A DNA stretch of 64,000 bases, taken from Chroococcidiopsis sp. TS-821. GTDB lineage: Bacteria; Cyanobacteriota; Cyanobacteriia; Cyanobacteriales; Chroococcidiopsidaceae. Below, one piece after another: positions 35,850 to 44,828 of the stretch. A model generated the notes under the pieces. It did not search any database. It saw only the letters and a list, made by a program, of their open reading frames with translations, and was not told where the DNA came from. The stretch lies in assembly GCF_002939305.1 (NCBI RefSeq), contig NZ_MVDI01000001.1, forward strand, positions 930,001 through 994,000, read 5' to 3'. The number at the start of each line of letters is the position of its first letter. Position 1 is the first letter of the stretch. Position numbers and translations under genes: made by a program.

Positions 35850-36293
35850 ATGGCATTAATTCGTTGGGAGCCGTTTCGCGAAGTTGACAGTTTGCAAAGG
35901 GACATGAATCGCCTATTCGATAGCTTGATGCGTGCAACTGACTTTGAGCCAAGCACCAGTATGACGTTTGTCCCTGCTGCTGAAATCGAGGAAACTCCTG
36001 AAGCTGTTCATCTAAGGTTAGAAATTCCAGGAATGGAAGCCAAAGACTTGGATGTACAGGTGACAGCAGAAGCAGTTGCAGTGAGTGGAGAGCGTAAGTC
36101 GGAAACCAAAACCGAAGAAAAAGGTATGACTCGCTCAGAATTTCGTTATGGTTCCTTTAGAAGAGTGATTCCTTTACCGGCTCGAATTAAGAATGATGAA
36201 GTTCAAGCAGAGTATAAGAATGGTGTCTTGAACTTGACTTTGCCCAAAGCGGAAGCTGAGAAAAGCAAAGTTGTGAAAGTGAATATTGGTTAA
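35850..36293 (+). CDS. hspA: Small heat shock protein Hsp20 (alpha-crystallin family)
   Basis: This is an ATP-independent chaperone that holds unfolding proteins, and in cyanobacteria it also protects thylakoid membranes and phycobilisomes. It is 147 residues. The N-terminal arm (MALIRWEPFREVDSLQRDMN) is followed by the alpha-crystallin domain from about residue 45 to 138: VHLRLEIPGMEAKDLDVQVT, GERKSETKTEEKG, FRRVIPLPARI and AEYKNGVLNLTLPKAE. A short C-terminal extension follows. It is a single gene with a strong ribosome-binding site (CGGAGG) and its own terminator. Confidence 0.94.
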   Translation: MALIRWEPFREVDSLQRDMNRLFDSLMRATDFEPSTSMTFVPAAEIEETPEAVHLRLEIPGMEAKDLDVQVTAEAVAVSGERKSETKTEEKGMTRSEFRYGSFRRVIPLPARIKNDEVQAEYKNGVLNLTLPKAEAEKSKVVKVNIG

Positions 36294-36324
36294 GGCTTTT
36301 GCATAAATAAAATTCAAGCTAAAC

Positions 36325-36356
36325 AAGCCCTGAGCGCAATCTCAGGCTTTTTTATT
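36325..36356 (+). terminator. Intrinsic terminator of hspA
   Basis: The stem AGCC(C)TGAG / CTCAGGCT has one bulged C. It is followed by TTTTTATTTT and lies ~30 bases after the stop codon. Confidence 0.85.
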
Positions 36357-36505
36357 TTATATAGCAAGAGTCAAAAGCTAGCTCTAGTAATATTTTTGAG
36401 CTTCTGCCATGTTCTGCGTATTGTCTTATCAGTTTGGATTGCGCAACCCCTGTCACGCATAGCTTTTCATCCTGACCTGTGACCTTTGTTATCTCAAATC
36501 GAGTT

Positions 36506-36529
36506 AATTTAGTTATGTTCAACTAAATT
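36506..36529. repeat. Perfect AT-rich inverted repeat downstream of aroF
   Basis: AATTTAGTT and AACTAAATT (9 bp each, perfect) are separated by 6 bases, 25 bases after the aroF stop. There is no T-run, so a terminator role is uncertain. It could also be an operator for nothing I can name. Confidence 0.5.
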
Positions 36530-36553
36530 TGATACAACTACGTCAATCCTCCA

Positions 36554-37615
36554 TTAATTTGATAAAGCGATCGCCGGTTGTTGCCAACGCGATACAGCTT
36601 TACCGATGACGCTTAGTTCTTGCATTAAACGGTCAAAACGTTCTGGCGTTAACGATTGCGGACCATCTGATAAAGCCTTTGCAGGGTTAGGATGGACTTC
36701 AATCATCAAAGAATCGGTTCCTGCGGCGACTGCAGCAAGCGACATCGCTGGAACATATTCTGCTTTACCGGTACCGTGACTCGGATCGATCATGATTGGT
36801 AGGTGGGTGAGCGATCGCAATACAGGAATAACTGCTAAATCGAGTGTGTTGCGTGCATACTGACGGTCAAAAGTCCGAATGCCGCGCTCGCATAAAATTA
36901 CATTAGGATTTCCCGCTGCTAAGATATATTCTGCTGCCATTAGCCACTCTTCAATTGTTGCAGACATTCCGCGCTTGAGTAGCACGGGCTTGGGTTGCGC
37001 GCCGACTTTTTTCAGCAGCGAGAAATTTTGCATATTGCGCGCGCCGACTTGAACGACATCTGCAACTTCGGCAATTTTGTCCAAGTCAGCCGCATCCATT
37101 ACTTCGGTAATCACTCCTAATCCACTTGCTGCGCGTGCTGCTGCTAGCAGTTCTAAAGCACTTTCACCATGTCCTTGAAACGCGTAAGGCGAAGTCCTCG
37201 GCTTATAAGCACCACCGCGTAGGAACTTTGCCCCTGCAGCTTTGACGCGTTGTGCTGTTTCCACAATCATTGTTTCGTTTTCTACCGAGCAAGGTCCTGC
37301 TACTACTACAACAGGATGATGTTGTCCGAAGTACACTGTACCGTTAGGTGTAGCAACGGCTACTTCACTGGCTTCCCCATGCCGGAACTCGCGACTAACT
37401 CGTTTAAAAGGTTGCTCAACGCGTAACACTTGTTCAATCCAAGGGCTAATCTCTTGAATTCGCAACGGATCTAGACTTGCAGTGTCTCCCACTAAACCTA
37501 AAACGACTTTGTGCTTGCCAACAATTTTTTCCGGCGTTAAACCCCATGTTGCAAGTTCTTCACTCACGCGGGTAATTTCGACTTCAGGAGAGCCGACCTT
37601 CATGACTACAATCAT
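36554..37615 (-). CDS. aroF: 3-deoxy-7-phosphoheptulonate synthase (DAHP synthase)
   Basis: This enzyme condenses phosphoenolpyruvate and erythrose-4-phosphate in the first step of the shikimate pathway. The 353-residue protein is of the AroF/KDO8PS-like (type I beta) group. An N-terminal ferredoxin-like regulatory domain (residues ~1-70, [20 protein letters not shown]) precedes the barrel. Barrel motifs are [69 protein letters not shown] and [14 protein letters not shown]. All are intact. The ATG is at 37615. It is a single gene with ~165 bases upstream. Confidence 0.95.
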   Translation of the reverse strand: MIVVMKVGSPEVEITRVSEELATWGLTPEKIVGKHKVVLGLVGDTASLDPLRIQEISPWIEQVLRVEQPFKRVSREFRHGEASEVAVATPNGTVYFGQHHPVVVVAGPCSVENETMIVETAQRVKAAGAKFLRGGAYKPRTSPYAFQGHGESALELLAAARAASGLGVITEVMDAADLDKIAEVADVVQVGARNMQNFSLLKKVGAQPKPVLLKRGMSATIEEWLMAAEYILAAGNPNVILCERGIRTFDRQYARNTLDLAVIPVLRSLTHLPIMIDPSHGTGKAEYVPAMSLAAVAAGTDSLMIEVHPNPAKALSDGPQSLTPERFDRLMQELSVIGKAVSRWQQPAIALSN

Positions 37616-37780
37616 GTGTTAATTCCTTATTTTGTTGTTTTATGCTCTGTAAAAAATAAATTCTACACATTTCAAATATAACGCCCGCCTGCTCAGTAGT
37701 CTGAGTGACAGATGAGTGCTGCGCGATTGTGCAGCATCAAGGGCGATCGCAATTATTGAAGAGTAAGTACTAAAAATTTG

Positions 37781-38254
37781 TTATACGTTTTTTTGTCGTC
37801 TTGAGCGCCAGGCTGACAGCATCCGTCCCCAGTTGCTGGTGAACTCTTGCCAGCCTAGCATGCTACCCACAATTTCTTCATCCCAAGAAGCAGAAAGGAC
37901 GCCGTACGATAGACCTAATACACCTAAACCAAAAAAGCCCATACTGACTAGCAAAACAGCTACGTTTGGCAATTTAAACCAACCGTGACTGACAATCAAG
38001 TAGCTGACAATGAACGTAGACATACCTAACGCCGTTGGTATACCACAAAAAGCTGCCATGCGTCGCGCCATGCGATCGCTCACCACTTTTGGTACTGCCA
38101 TCTGTTCCCGCGTGACCGATGGTGCTCGATCGCTTTGGGTTGCCACTTCTTGTGTTTTTTTGACGACAGGAGTTTGTTTGCTTGCTTTTGCCGGTTTTTG
38201 ACGTTTTTTACTTGGTTCAAAGGGCAAACGCTTGTTTTTAGGTTCAGGTGCCAT
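37781..38254 (-). CDS. PAM68-family photosystem II assembly protein
   Basis: This is 157 residues. The N-terminal ~60 residues are basic and Lys/Pro/Gln-rich. A conserved PRVVSDRMARRMA-like start (KVVSDRMARRMAAFCGIPTA) then leads into two membrane helices (TFIVSYLIVSHGWF and LPNVAVLLVSMGFFGLGVLG). The C-terminal part (GLSYGVLSASWDEEIVGSML, GWQEFTSNWGRM) matches PAM68/DUF3464. Plant PAM68 and its cyanobacterial homologue help early photosystem II assembly. It starts 15 bases after rpsO in the same direction, the usual cyanobacterial pair, and is probably cotranscribed. Confidence 0.92.
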   Translation of the reverse strand: MAPEPKNKRLPFEPSKKRQKPAKASKQTPVVKKTQEVATQSDRAPSVTREQMAVPKVVSDRMARRMAAFCGIPTALGMSTFIVSYLIVSHGWFKLPNVAVLLVSMGFFGLGVLGLSYGVLSASWDEEIVGSMLGWQEFTSNWGRMLSAWRSRRQKNV

Positions 38255-38269
38255 GCAATTAATTTCTCC

Positions 38270-38539
38270 TTAACCGCGAATCCCAAGGCGGCTAATTAAA
38301 TTTTGATACTGTTCTCGATCTTCCTTTTGCAGATAGGATAGCAGACGCTTGCGTTGACCAATCAGTTTTAATAATCCTCGTCGAGAAGAATGATCTTTCT
38401 GATTGCTTTTGAGGTGTTCGCTTAAGCGGTTAATGCGCTCCGTTAGCATCGCAATTTGAACAGCCGACGAGCCAGTATCTGTTTCGTGAAGTTGATAGTT
38501 GGAAATTAGCTCTTGTTTGCGCTCTTGCGTCAAAGCCAT
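38270..38539 (-). CDS. rpsO: 30S ribosomal protein S15
   Basis: S15 binds the central domain of 16S rRNA early in 30S assembly. The protein is 89 residues, the standard length. The sequence follows the family throughout: [60 protein letters not shown] and [13 protein letters not shown]. The ATG is at 38539. PAM68 follows after 15 bases. Upstream, a spacer repeat at 38611-38643 separates it from the next gene. Confidence 0.97.
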   Translation of the reverse strand: MALTQERKQELISNYQLHETDTGSSAVQIAMLTERINRLSEHLKSNQKDHSSRRGLLKLIGQRKRLLSYLQKEDREQYQNLISRLGIRG

Positions 38540-38610
38540 GATTTAACTCAATTAAGATAAATAGATTTATTGCAGCAATCTCTCATGTTACCACAGCCTT
38601 TAAGAATATG

Positions 38611-38643
38611 AGAGGTCAGAGGTCGGCGATCAGGGGTCAGAGG
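38611..38643. repeat. Spacer repeat (GAGGTCAGAGGTC type)
   Basis: AGAGGTCAGAGGTCGGCGATC followed by AGGGGTCAGAGG; the reverse-complement sense of the TGACCTCTGACC units elsewhere in this window. Confidence 0.6.
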
Positions 38644-38678
38644 TTATTAAAAACTCCGCGTTCCTGACAGAAAATTTG

Positions 38679-40334
38679 TTACTGGTAAACGAATACTTGG
38701 GCTTGATGCGCTAATACGTTGATACGTAAACTATTTTCCTGCACTTCGACGATGGTATTGCTCAGCCACTCGCGACAAGTTCCATTTGCGGGAAAGTCTA
38801 TTCGGTAATTTGTGAGATTGCGATCGCTCAAATTTACAATAACGATAACCCGCGAACCTTCATCATCCCAGCGTTGGTAAGTGAGTAGCTTTGTCTGCGG
38901 ATCTTCTTGCAGAAATTCAATATTTGCTGTATGCAAAGCAGGGTTTTGCAGGCGTAACGCAATTAATTTTTGGTAAAATTCCCACAGTTCGCGATTTGCT
39001 GCGTTTTCTAACAGCGACCATTTGAGCGGATTTGGTTGATTCGGAGTTTGGCGCGTATCTTGACCAAATTCTTCACCCATACCAATCATCGGTATTCCAA
39101 CTGCGGTCATTTGTAGTACTACCGCTAGTTTTGCTCGTTTAAATGCCTGTGCGTCAAATATACCGCGTTCGGCGAGTTCTACCATTAAGTGATTGCGATC
39201 GTGGCTAGCCAAGTAATGAACGACATTTGTCGCGTACGGAAATCCTTGGCGTTTCGCATCGAGAGTTTCTTTAAGCCGATCGAAATCGACCGTTTTACCG
39301 CTAACATGGTCTAAAACGAAAATCCGAAAGCTTTCACGCCAACAACCGTCCATTGAACCCGACTCGCCAGTTAATTCTGGTGTTTCCGGAATATGTTCGC
39401 CTACGTTATAAAAAGGCTTACTACCTGCTACGTATTTTGCTTGCTGCGCAATCCAATGCAGGAAATCGTAGTTTCCTAGCTGTTTCAACGCATCAAATCG
39501 AATTCCATCAATATGATATTCTCGAATCCAAAAACGGACGACATCACCAATAAACTGCCAAGCAGGTTTGATTTTTAGATTGTTGTCGTAATACTCATAA
39601 TTAAATTCGGGACCCCAATAGTTATCGGGATCGTCGGGATTTTTTGCTGAGTGATAATACCAATAGTCGCGATCGACTAGTAATAAGGGACATTCTTCGT
39701 CTGAATGGTTATAAATTCCATCAATAATTACCCTTATCGCTCTTGCATGACATTCATCAACCAGCCGTTTTAGATCTGCGGTAGAACCATAACTTGATTC
39801 TGTAGCAAAGAAATGCTGTACTTTGTAACCCCAACTATAATTTCCCGCAAATGCATTTATTGGCATTAATTGAATAGTATTAATTCCTAAGTCACTAAGA
39901 TAATCTAATTTTTCTATGACACTTGTGTATTTACTTTGTTGATTATTGCTTTCTTCGCCTATAAAATCAGCGATATGCATCTCGTATAAAACCATCGCAG
40001 AGTTTTGTGGAAGTGGTACGCGATCGTACTGCCAAACATAATTATCAATGACTTTCTTTCCTGCTTTGACACGTATAACACTACTGCCGGTAACTGTATC
40101 TACTTCTGTAGCATAAGGATCGATAACATCTCTCCACTCTGAATCATGGTTTGTTTCTACCGACTGCACTCGAAATTTATATTGATAAGTACCATCTTCT
40201 AGATCGGTAAAAGTGCGAAAAAAACCTTGCTCGTCTTTCTCCATGGAGATTTGAATCCAGTTTGAGAAAGAACCTATTAATGCTGCTTTTTCGTTACGAG
40301 GGGCAAATAGTGTAAATTCTATTTTGCTAGACAT
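38679..40334 (-). CDS. GH13 alpha-amylase-family protein with N-terminal CBM48-like module (copy 1)
   Basis: This is 551 residues. An N-terminal glycogen-binding-like (CBM48/isoamylase-N) module of ~85 residues (FTLFAPRNEKAALIGSFSNW, FFRTFTDLEDGTYQYKFRVQ) precedes the GH13 barrel. The barrel regions are region I IIDGIYNHSDEE, region II DGIRFDALKQL with the nucleophile Asp, region III NVGEHIPE with the candidate acid/base Glu, and region IV YLASHDRNHL. A beta-domain closes the protein. There is no signal peptide, so it acts in the cytoplasm, probably on glycogen or a maltooligosaccharide. The exact activity (hydrolase or branching type) cannot be told. It is a clear paralogue of the equally long gene at 44829-46484. 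It lies downstream of cphB, with a terminator between. Confidence 0.87.
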   Translation of the reverse strand: MSSKIEFTLFAPRNEKAALIGSFSNWIQISMEKDEQGFFRTFTDLEDGTYQYKFRVQSVETNHDSEWRDVIDPYATEVDTVTGSSVIRVKAGKKVIDNYVWQYDRVPLPQNSAMVLYEMHIADFIGEESNNQQSKYTSVIEKLDYLSDLGINTIQLMPINAFAGNYSWGYKVQHFFATESSYGSTADLKRLVDECHARAIRVIIDGIYNHSDEECPLLLVDRDYWYYHSAKNPDDPDNYWGPEFNYEYYDNNLKIKPAWQFIGDVVRFWIREYHIDGIRFDALKQLGNYDFLHWIAQQAKYVAGSKPFYNVGEHIPETPELTGESGSMDGCWRESFRIFVLDHVSGKTVDFDRLKETLDAKRQGFPYATNVVHYLASHDRNHLMVELAERGIFDAQAFKRAKLAVVLQMTAVGIPMIGMGEEFGQDTRQTPNQPNPLKWSLLENAANRELWEFYQKLIALRLQNPALHTANIEFLQEDPQTKLLTYQRWDDEGSRVIVIVNLSDRNLTNYRIDFPANGTCREWLSNTIVEVQENSLRINVLAHQAQVFVYQ

Positions 40335-40441
40335 GAGTTTTTATTGAATAACTCTAAATTTATCAAAATAATATGCGATGAGTTATTAATTATCAAAGAA
40401 AGTTAGTTGCATTTTTCAATTATGATTGAGTTACATGACTA

Positions 40442-40470
40442 AAAAGAAGCAGCGATCGCTACTTCTTTTG
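40442..40470 (-). terminator. Terminator of cphB built on a HIP1 site
   Basis: On the minus strand GAAGTAGC and GCTGCTTC (one G-U pair) enclose GATC and are followed by TTTTTAG. The centre of the hairpin is the HIP1 palindrome AGCGATCGCT. It lies ~30 bases after the cphB stop. Confidence 0.7.
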
Positions 40471-40497
40471 ATAAGTTAATTAATTTTTAAATACTAT

Positions 40498-41403
40498 CTA
40501 GGTCGCTAATTGCTCTAATAGCTGTTGTTCAGTTGATGTTGCGGCTGTTTGGTTATTATTGGAGCCATTATTTTCTGACTCAGAGGCTGAAGGAACGTTA
40601 TTCAGAATAGGCTTACGAGCTTTGAGATCGAATTTATAGCCGTGCGGTAGAATATGCAGCTTAGCTCCACAAACAGCTAAAGCCTCATCCTTTAATATTT
40701 CATCAACATTTGTATGAGTAACATTCGAGTCATCTACAACTGTAACCGACCCTTCCCCAACAACTTCAAATTGGTTATTGCTCACAACCATCGCGGTATT
40801 TTCATCGATACCAAATCCTAAAACAGCAGGTTGTTGTGCCAGTGCGGCAATTAAGCGCCCCAAGCGCCCGCGTTGTGAGAAATGCTGATCGATGACAACT
40901 CCTGGAAGAAAGCCCATCCCAGGACCTAATTCTACAATTTCCATGCGAGGGTTTGTCTCAGAGTCGCCTTCTACAATCATGACATCAGGCATCACCGCCG
41001 CTCCTGCACTCGTACCACCAATCACGATTCCTGCTTGAAAGCGTTCGTGAATTTTTGTGTCAATTTCTGTATCTTTGAGGATACTTGTGATGCGGGCTTG
41101 ATCTCCGCCTGTAAAAAATATGCCTGTTGCCTTTTCAATCGCTTCCAATGCTGTTGAAGAGCTAGCGTCTTCACGAGTTTCTGTATCTACTATCCGTACA
41201 TCTTCAGCGCCTAAACGTTCAAAAATTCTAATATAATTTTCTCCTACTTCGCGTGGCAGTTCAGTTGCTGCTGTCATAATCACGATTCTGGCTTTTGTTC
41301 CTCCTGCGCGACGAACAAACTCACGCAAAATCGTACATTCTCCCTCTTTATCTTCGGCTCCACCGATAATAACCAGTTGACCTTTTGCTTGGCTTTGTGC
41401 CAT
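40498..41403 (-). CDS. cphB: Cyanophycinase
   Basis: Cyanophycinase cuts the storage polymer cyanophycin (multi-L-arginyl-poly-aspartate) to beta-Asp-Arg dipeptides. It is a 301-residue serine peptidase of family S51. Visible are GQLVIIGGAEDKEGECTILR, FFTGGDQARI, the nucleophile Ser in IGGTSAGAAVM near residue 132, FLPGVVIDQHFSQRGRLGRL and GFGIDENTAMV. The C-terminal ~40 residues are a Ser/Asn/Gln-rich tail. There is no signal peptide, so it is the intracellular CphB form. The ATG is at 41403. It is close to a cyanophycin synthetase (42365 onward, opposite strand), which should consume its dipeptide product. Confidence 0.95.
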   Translation of the reverse strand: MAQSQAKGQLVIIGGAEDKEGECTILREFVRRAGGTKARIVIMTAATELPREVGENYIRIFERLGAEDVRIVDTETREDASSSTALEAIEKATGIFFTGGDQARITSILKDTEIDTKIHERFQAGIVIGGTSAGAAVMPDVMIVEGDSETNPRMEIVELGPGMGFLPGVVIDQHFSQRGRLGRLIAALAQQPAVLGFGIDENTAMVVSNNQFEVVGEGSVTVVDDSNVTHTNVDEILKDEALAVCGAKLHILPHGYKFDLKARKPILNNVPSASESENNGSNNNQTAATSTEQQLLEQLAT

Positions 41404-41753
41404 ATTGCCTCCAAGTATTTCTCTATATCAGGACTTAGGCACCATCGGTAGAAGTATAATCAACCTTTGTCTGTTCTCTGTTCGCCTACTTCTGACAAAA
41501 CAATCTCGTGTAGAGAAGAATGAGAACTTGCATAAATCCTGCTTATAGATGTTAAATAAACCATAATAATTTTGTTTGTACTATTACCCATTTGGTAGAT
41601 TTATATACAGAAGGCTAAAATCTGCACTACTTTAGATAAGATAAGCTGTGGATTTGCAACAATCTATATTGAAATAAAAAAGACCCTAAAGCCAGGGTCT
41701 ATTGCTGACAGCAGGTAAGTTTAAGGTTAAGATTCTGACTCTAGCGTACTTAT
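41404..41753. other. Intergenic region upstream of cphB
   Basis: This is 350 bases, AT-rich. It holds the cphB promoter and, at 41673-41700, the terminator of the small gene upstream. I see no coding frame. Confidence 0.45.
41673..41700 (-). terminator. Intrinsic terminator of the small gene 41754-41972
   Basis: The perfect stem AGACCCT / AGGGTCT (41681-41687 and 41694-41700) is followed, on the minus strand, by TTTTTTATTTC. It separates this gene from cphB. Confidence 0.88.
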
Positions 41754-41972
41754 TTATACTGAAGAAGCTTCTCGCACGCGGCTACGCAAAATTAAGTTAT
41801 CTAAAAAAGCGCGCGCGCGTTTGAGTGGAAGGTGTCTTGGCTTTCCTTTAAACACAATTTGATATTCATTTTTAGTTGGACCATCACCGTAGCCTGAAAT
41901 GAGTCTTCTATGAAATGCTTCTTCTGCTAATTGCCGAATTTCTTCTCGAAGAGCAGCTTCCATGTCGTTCAT
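41754..41972 (-). CDS. Small basic protein, function unknown
   Basis: This is 72 residues. A helical acidic N-terminus (MEAALREEIRQLAEEAFHRR) is followed by a strand-rich basic part (EYQIVFKGKPRHLPLKRARA) and a final helix (FLDNLILRSRVREASSV). ATGs at 41972 and 41963 are both possible. The composition, the dedicated terminator and the position between cphB and cphA2 support a real gene. I do not recognise a family. A role with cyanophycin is possible only by position. Confidence 0.65.
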   Translation of the reverse strand: MNDMEAALREEIRQLAEEAFHRRLISGYGDGPTKNEYQIVFKGKPRHLPLKRARAFLDNLILRSRVREASSV

Positions 41973-42364
41973 AATCGTGCTGTCTCCTATAGCTTCTTTA
42001 ATTAATGTTTATATTTACTCATAGAGGCGGTCAGAGCGCACCTTTCGCAGGTTATATATCTAAGTAAAAAATCTCTACCGAGATGAGAAGCTGAGTTATT
42101 AGATAACTGCCTTAGCGAAACTATACCCTTAGATAGCTGAAAAATAACTATAGAAAAGTTACTCTTGGTCGCAAACGTGGTTAGTTTTATTGAGTTTGAT
42201 ATTTTAGGACGTTCGCGCGCAAGAGAATACTAGCCACGCCCTAACAAGTTGTGCACTGATTGCACCATATCTCTGGTCTTCGGCTTCTTCATAGTAATTC
42301 GTTAAGTAGTGAAGTTGAGGCGCAGCTAGCTGAGCGTCCGTAATGTTTTATTGGGAGAGACTCG
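41973..42364. other. Divergent promoter region of cphA2 and the small gene
   Basis: This is 392 bases without a coding frame. TTGGGAGAG just before 42365 is the ribosome-binding site for the cyanophycin synthetase. I did not find a clear NtcA site (GTA-N8-TAC). Confidence 0.45.
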
Positions 42365-44275
42365 ATGGTACAAAGCGCAAGTACAGACGTAGTTAGAGTG
42401 AATGCTAGAGCAACTGACGTATTCGATATTTTTAATTTTAAACATTACGAAGGACCCAATCGTTATTTGGAAACAGGCGCGTTAATCTTTGATTTAGCGC
42501 TTACCAAATATCAGGAGCCATTAACGATAGAAGACTATGTTGCAGCAGTAGGCGATCGCTACCCGCAGCTGCGTACCGAAAAGTATCAATCTCACGCACA
42601 TTTATTTGCCCGCACCGTGTCTGAAGTCGGAAAACTCGACATGGGCTTACATTTAAATCGTTGGAGTATTGAGTACTATCCAGAATATGCCAGAATTGCC
42701 GTGCAATCGTTGCATGGCAAAACTACTCGCGCAGTTGTTTATTTTGTTTGGGATTGGTTTGAAGCCATTACACAAAATAGAGAAATCATCTACGATGAGC
42801 AGATGAGAGTCCTCCAAGATAAATTTCGGCAATCAGTGTATGGTGGTCCTACAGTTTATGCTTTATTGCGCACTGCCGATCGAAAACGCATTCCCACGTT
42901 TTATCTGTGGGATGAAGGGTTAATGCAATATGGTTATGGTAGAAAGCAAGTACGCGGCGTAGCCACAACCTTCGATGCTGACAGCCACCTCGATTCGGAC
43001 TTTACCACACGCAAAGATGACTGTAAGGCTTTTCTCAGTACGCTTGGTTTTCCTGTGCCAAATGGCGACCTCGTTACCTCGCTCAAAGAAGCTTTAGCTG
43101 TAGCAGCAGATATTGGTTATCCCGTTGCAGTCAAGCCAGTAGCAGGACACAAGGGAATTGGCGTTACTGCAGACGTGCAAAATTCTGAGGAACTCAAATC
43201 TGCATACGATCGTGCAGTTGACGCAATCCCGGAAGATCAGCCAATTCGGATCATTGTTGAAAAGAGTATCTCAGGGTCAGATTTTCGATTACTTTGTGTT
43301 AATGGTAGGTTTGTAGCGGCAACTGAAAGGCGTCCTGCATCAGTCGTTGGTGATGGTGAATCGACAATTGCCGAATTAATTGAGTATGAAAATCGCAAGC
43401 CAGAGCGTCTCGATACGCCTACCTCTGCAATGAGTAAAATTCAGTGCGATGAGGCAATGGAACTTTACTTAGAAGAACAAGGCTTATCATTAGATAGCGT
43501 GCTAGAAAAAGATCGAACTGTGTATCTGCGTAAGGTTGCTAATCTTTCTGCTGGTGGATTTAGTATCGATGCAACGCGCAATGTCCATCATGACAATATC
43601 ATTTTGGCGCAAGACATTGCCCAACATTTTCGACTAACTTGCCTGGGTATAGACGTCATTACGCGCAGTCTCGCTGAGTCTTGGAAGTCTGGTAACTTTG
43701 GCATCATTGAAATTAACGCAGCGCCAGGAATTTTTATGCATCTTAATCCTGCTGTTGGTGAAAGCGTAGATGTGCCGTCACATATTCTCGAAACGTTTTT
43801 TGAGTCTGGCACTCATGCCAGAATACCGATTATTACATTCAATCGTGTTTCTGTAGGAGAACTTCAAGAAACAATCGACCACATTCTTTTGCAGCATCCC
43901 GACTGGACGATCGGTGCAGTCTGTCAAGATGGTGTTTTTGTTAATCGCTCGCAAAAAGTTTTGAATAAACTGTACAACAACAACGTGCAAAACTTACTGC
44001 GCAATCCCAAGCTTGATTTGCTAATTGCTGAGTACAACGAGGATGTTTTAGAAAAAGAAGGCATGTTTTACTACGGTAGCAACATGGTTGTCCTCAACGA
44101 TCCGACCGAAACAGAAATGATGCTCGTGCGAGACGTCTTTGAAGATTCCACTATCGTTGTCAAAGAAAGAGACAATATTTCTATTCGTCGTCGGGGATTA
44201 ATCGAAGATTACACCTTAGGCGCAGGAGAACCATTTACACGAGTTTATCTGAAAGAGATTGGCACAATATTGTAG
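42365..44275 (+). CDS. cphA2: Cyanophycin synthetase 2 type (dipeptide-polymerising CphA2)
   Basis: This is 636 residues, much shorter than CphA1 (~870-900). An N-terminal domain (about 1-215, YEGPNRYLETGALIFDLALT) is followed by an ATP-grasp domain: FLSTLGFPVPNGDLVTSLKE, YPVAVKPVAGHKGIGVTADV, RLLCVNGRFVAATERRPASV, GDGESTIAELIEYEN and GIIEINAAPGIFMHLNPAVG. After this CphA1 has a Mur-ligase P-loop of GTNGKTT type. Here the place reads IPIITFNRVSVGELQE, so the P-loop is lost. A remnant M-like domain fills the last ~160 residues. This is the layout of CphA2, described from N2-fixing cyanobacteria, which joins beta-Asp-Arg dipeptides using only the ATP-grasp site. With cphB next to it, it could recycle dipeptides to polymer. 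Confidence 0.9.
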   Translation: MVQSASTDVVRVNARATDVFDIFNFKHYEGPNRYLETGALIFDLALTKYQEPLTIEDYVAAVGDRYPQLRTEKYQSHAHLFARTVSEVGKLDMGLHLNRWSIEYYPEYARIAVQSLHGKTTRAVVYFVWDWFEAITQNREIIYDEQMRVLQDKFRQSVYGGPTVYALLRTADRKRIPTFYLWDEGLMQYGYGRKQVRGVATTFDADSHLDSDFTTRKDDCKAFLSTLGFPVPNGDLVTSLKEALAVAADIGYPVAVKPVAGHKGIGVTADVQNSEELKSAYDRAVDAIPEDQPIRIIVEKSISGSDFRLLCVNGRFVAATERRPASVVGDGESTIAELIEYENRKPERLDTPTSAMSKIQCDEAMELYLEEQGLSLDSVLEKDRTVYLRKVANLSAGGFSIDATRNVHHDNIILAQDIAQHFRLTCLGIDVITRSLAESWKSGNFGIIEINAAPGIFMHLNPAVGESVDVPSHILETFFESGTHARIPIITFNRVSVGELQETIDHILLQHPDWTIGAVCQDGVFVNRSQKVLNKLYNNNVQNLLRNPKLDLLIAEYNEDVLEKEGMFYYGSNMVVLNDPTETEMMLVRDVFEDSTIVVKERDNISIRRRGLIEDYTLGAGEPFTRVYLKEIGTIL

Positions 44276-44757
44276 AAGATAGCCTAGCAAATTAAGTCGC
44301 GGGTCGATAATCTCTGTCTACCTGTATGGACTACTAACCAGCAGATCTCAGCCAGGGGTTAGAGGTGCTCTGATGGAAGAGCATTCGCTGCATAAAGGCG
44401 GTCAGAATAAAAAGCTAGTTGAATCAGCAATCCTGTGCATAGGTGTCCTCCGTTGAGCGAAACGATTGAGTAGTGGGTAGAGAACACCTTGGAATTGAGC
44501 TTTCAATATGTCCTAATGCTATTGACCATTGCCACAAACGGTGTAGAAACCTGTGAAGATAGGTTTCGTTAGTTTAGCTGCAATTTTAATTGCTGAGCTA
44601 AAGTTTCACCAAAGTCCAGATACTGAGTTATGGTCATAGTCAATAGAGTTAGGACATTATCGAAGCTTATCGTGATTTCCCTGAAGGGAGTTTAACCCTG
44701 ACCCCTGCTATAACTAATCCAACGATCAATGTGTTGTACAAACTCTCAATCTATTGA
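44276..44757. other. Gene-free region with several hairpins and a spacer repeat
   Basis: No coding frame is visible. Hairpins: TGCTCT/AGAGCA at 44368-44385; GGTGT/ACACC at 44442-44488; AAACCT/AGGTTT at 44547-44566; GCAATT-TT-AATTGC at 44580-44593. A spacer repeat (CCCTGACCCCTGCTATAAC) is at 44694-44714. The hairpins may belong to a structured RNA or the 3' end of the cphA2 mRNA; no known RNA family is recognised. Confidence 0.35.
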
Positions 44758-44798
44758 ACCACAAAACTAAAAGTGAGCTACACGAATGAAGCTCACTT
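44758..44798 (-). terminator. Intrinsic terminator of the GH13 copy 2 gene
   Basis: The perfect 9-bp stem AAGTGAGCT / AGCTCACTT (44771-44779 and 44790-44798) is followed on the minus strand by TTTAGTTTTG. It is 30 bases after the stop codon. Confidence 0.85.
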
Positions 44799-44828
44799 GA
44801 GAAAGAATTAATATATTTAGTTAGCTTA

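Noticed and set aside
36506..36529. aroF terminator
   Set aside because: The inverted repeat is perfect but AT-only and lacks a T-run on the minus strand, so it is listed only as a repeat.
42365..44275. Truncated or frameshifted CphA1
   Set aside because: Length, intact frame and a coherent C-terminal domain without the P-loop fit the CphA2 family rather than a broken CphA1.
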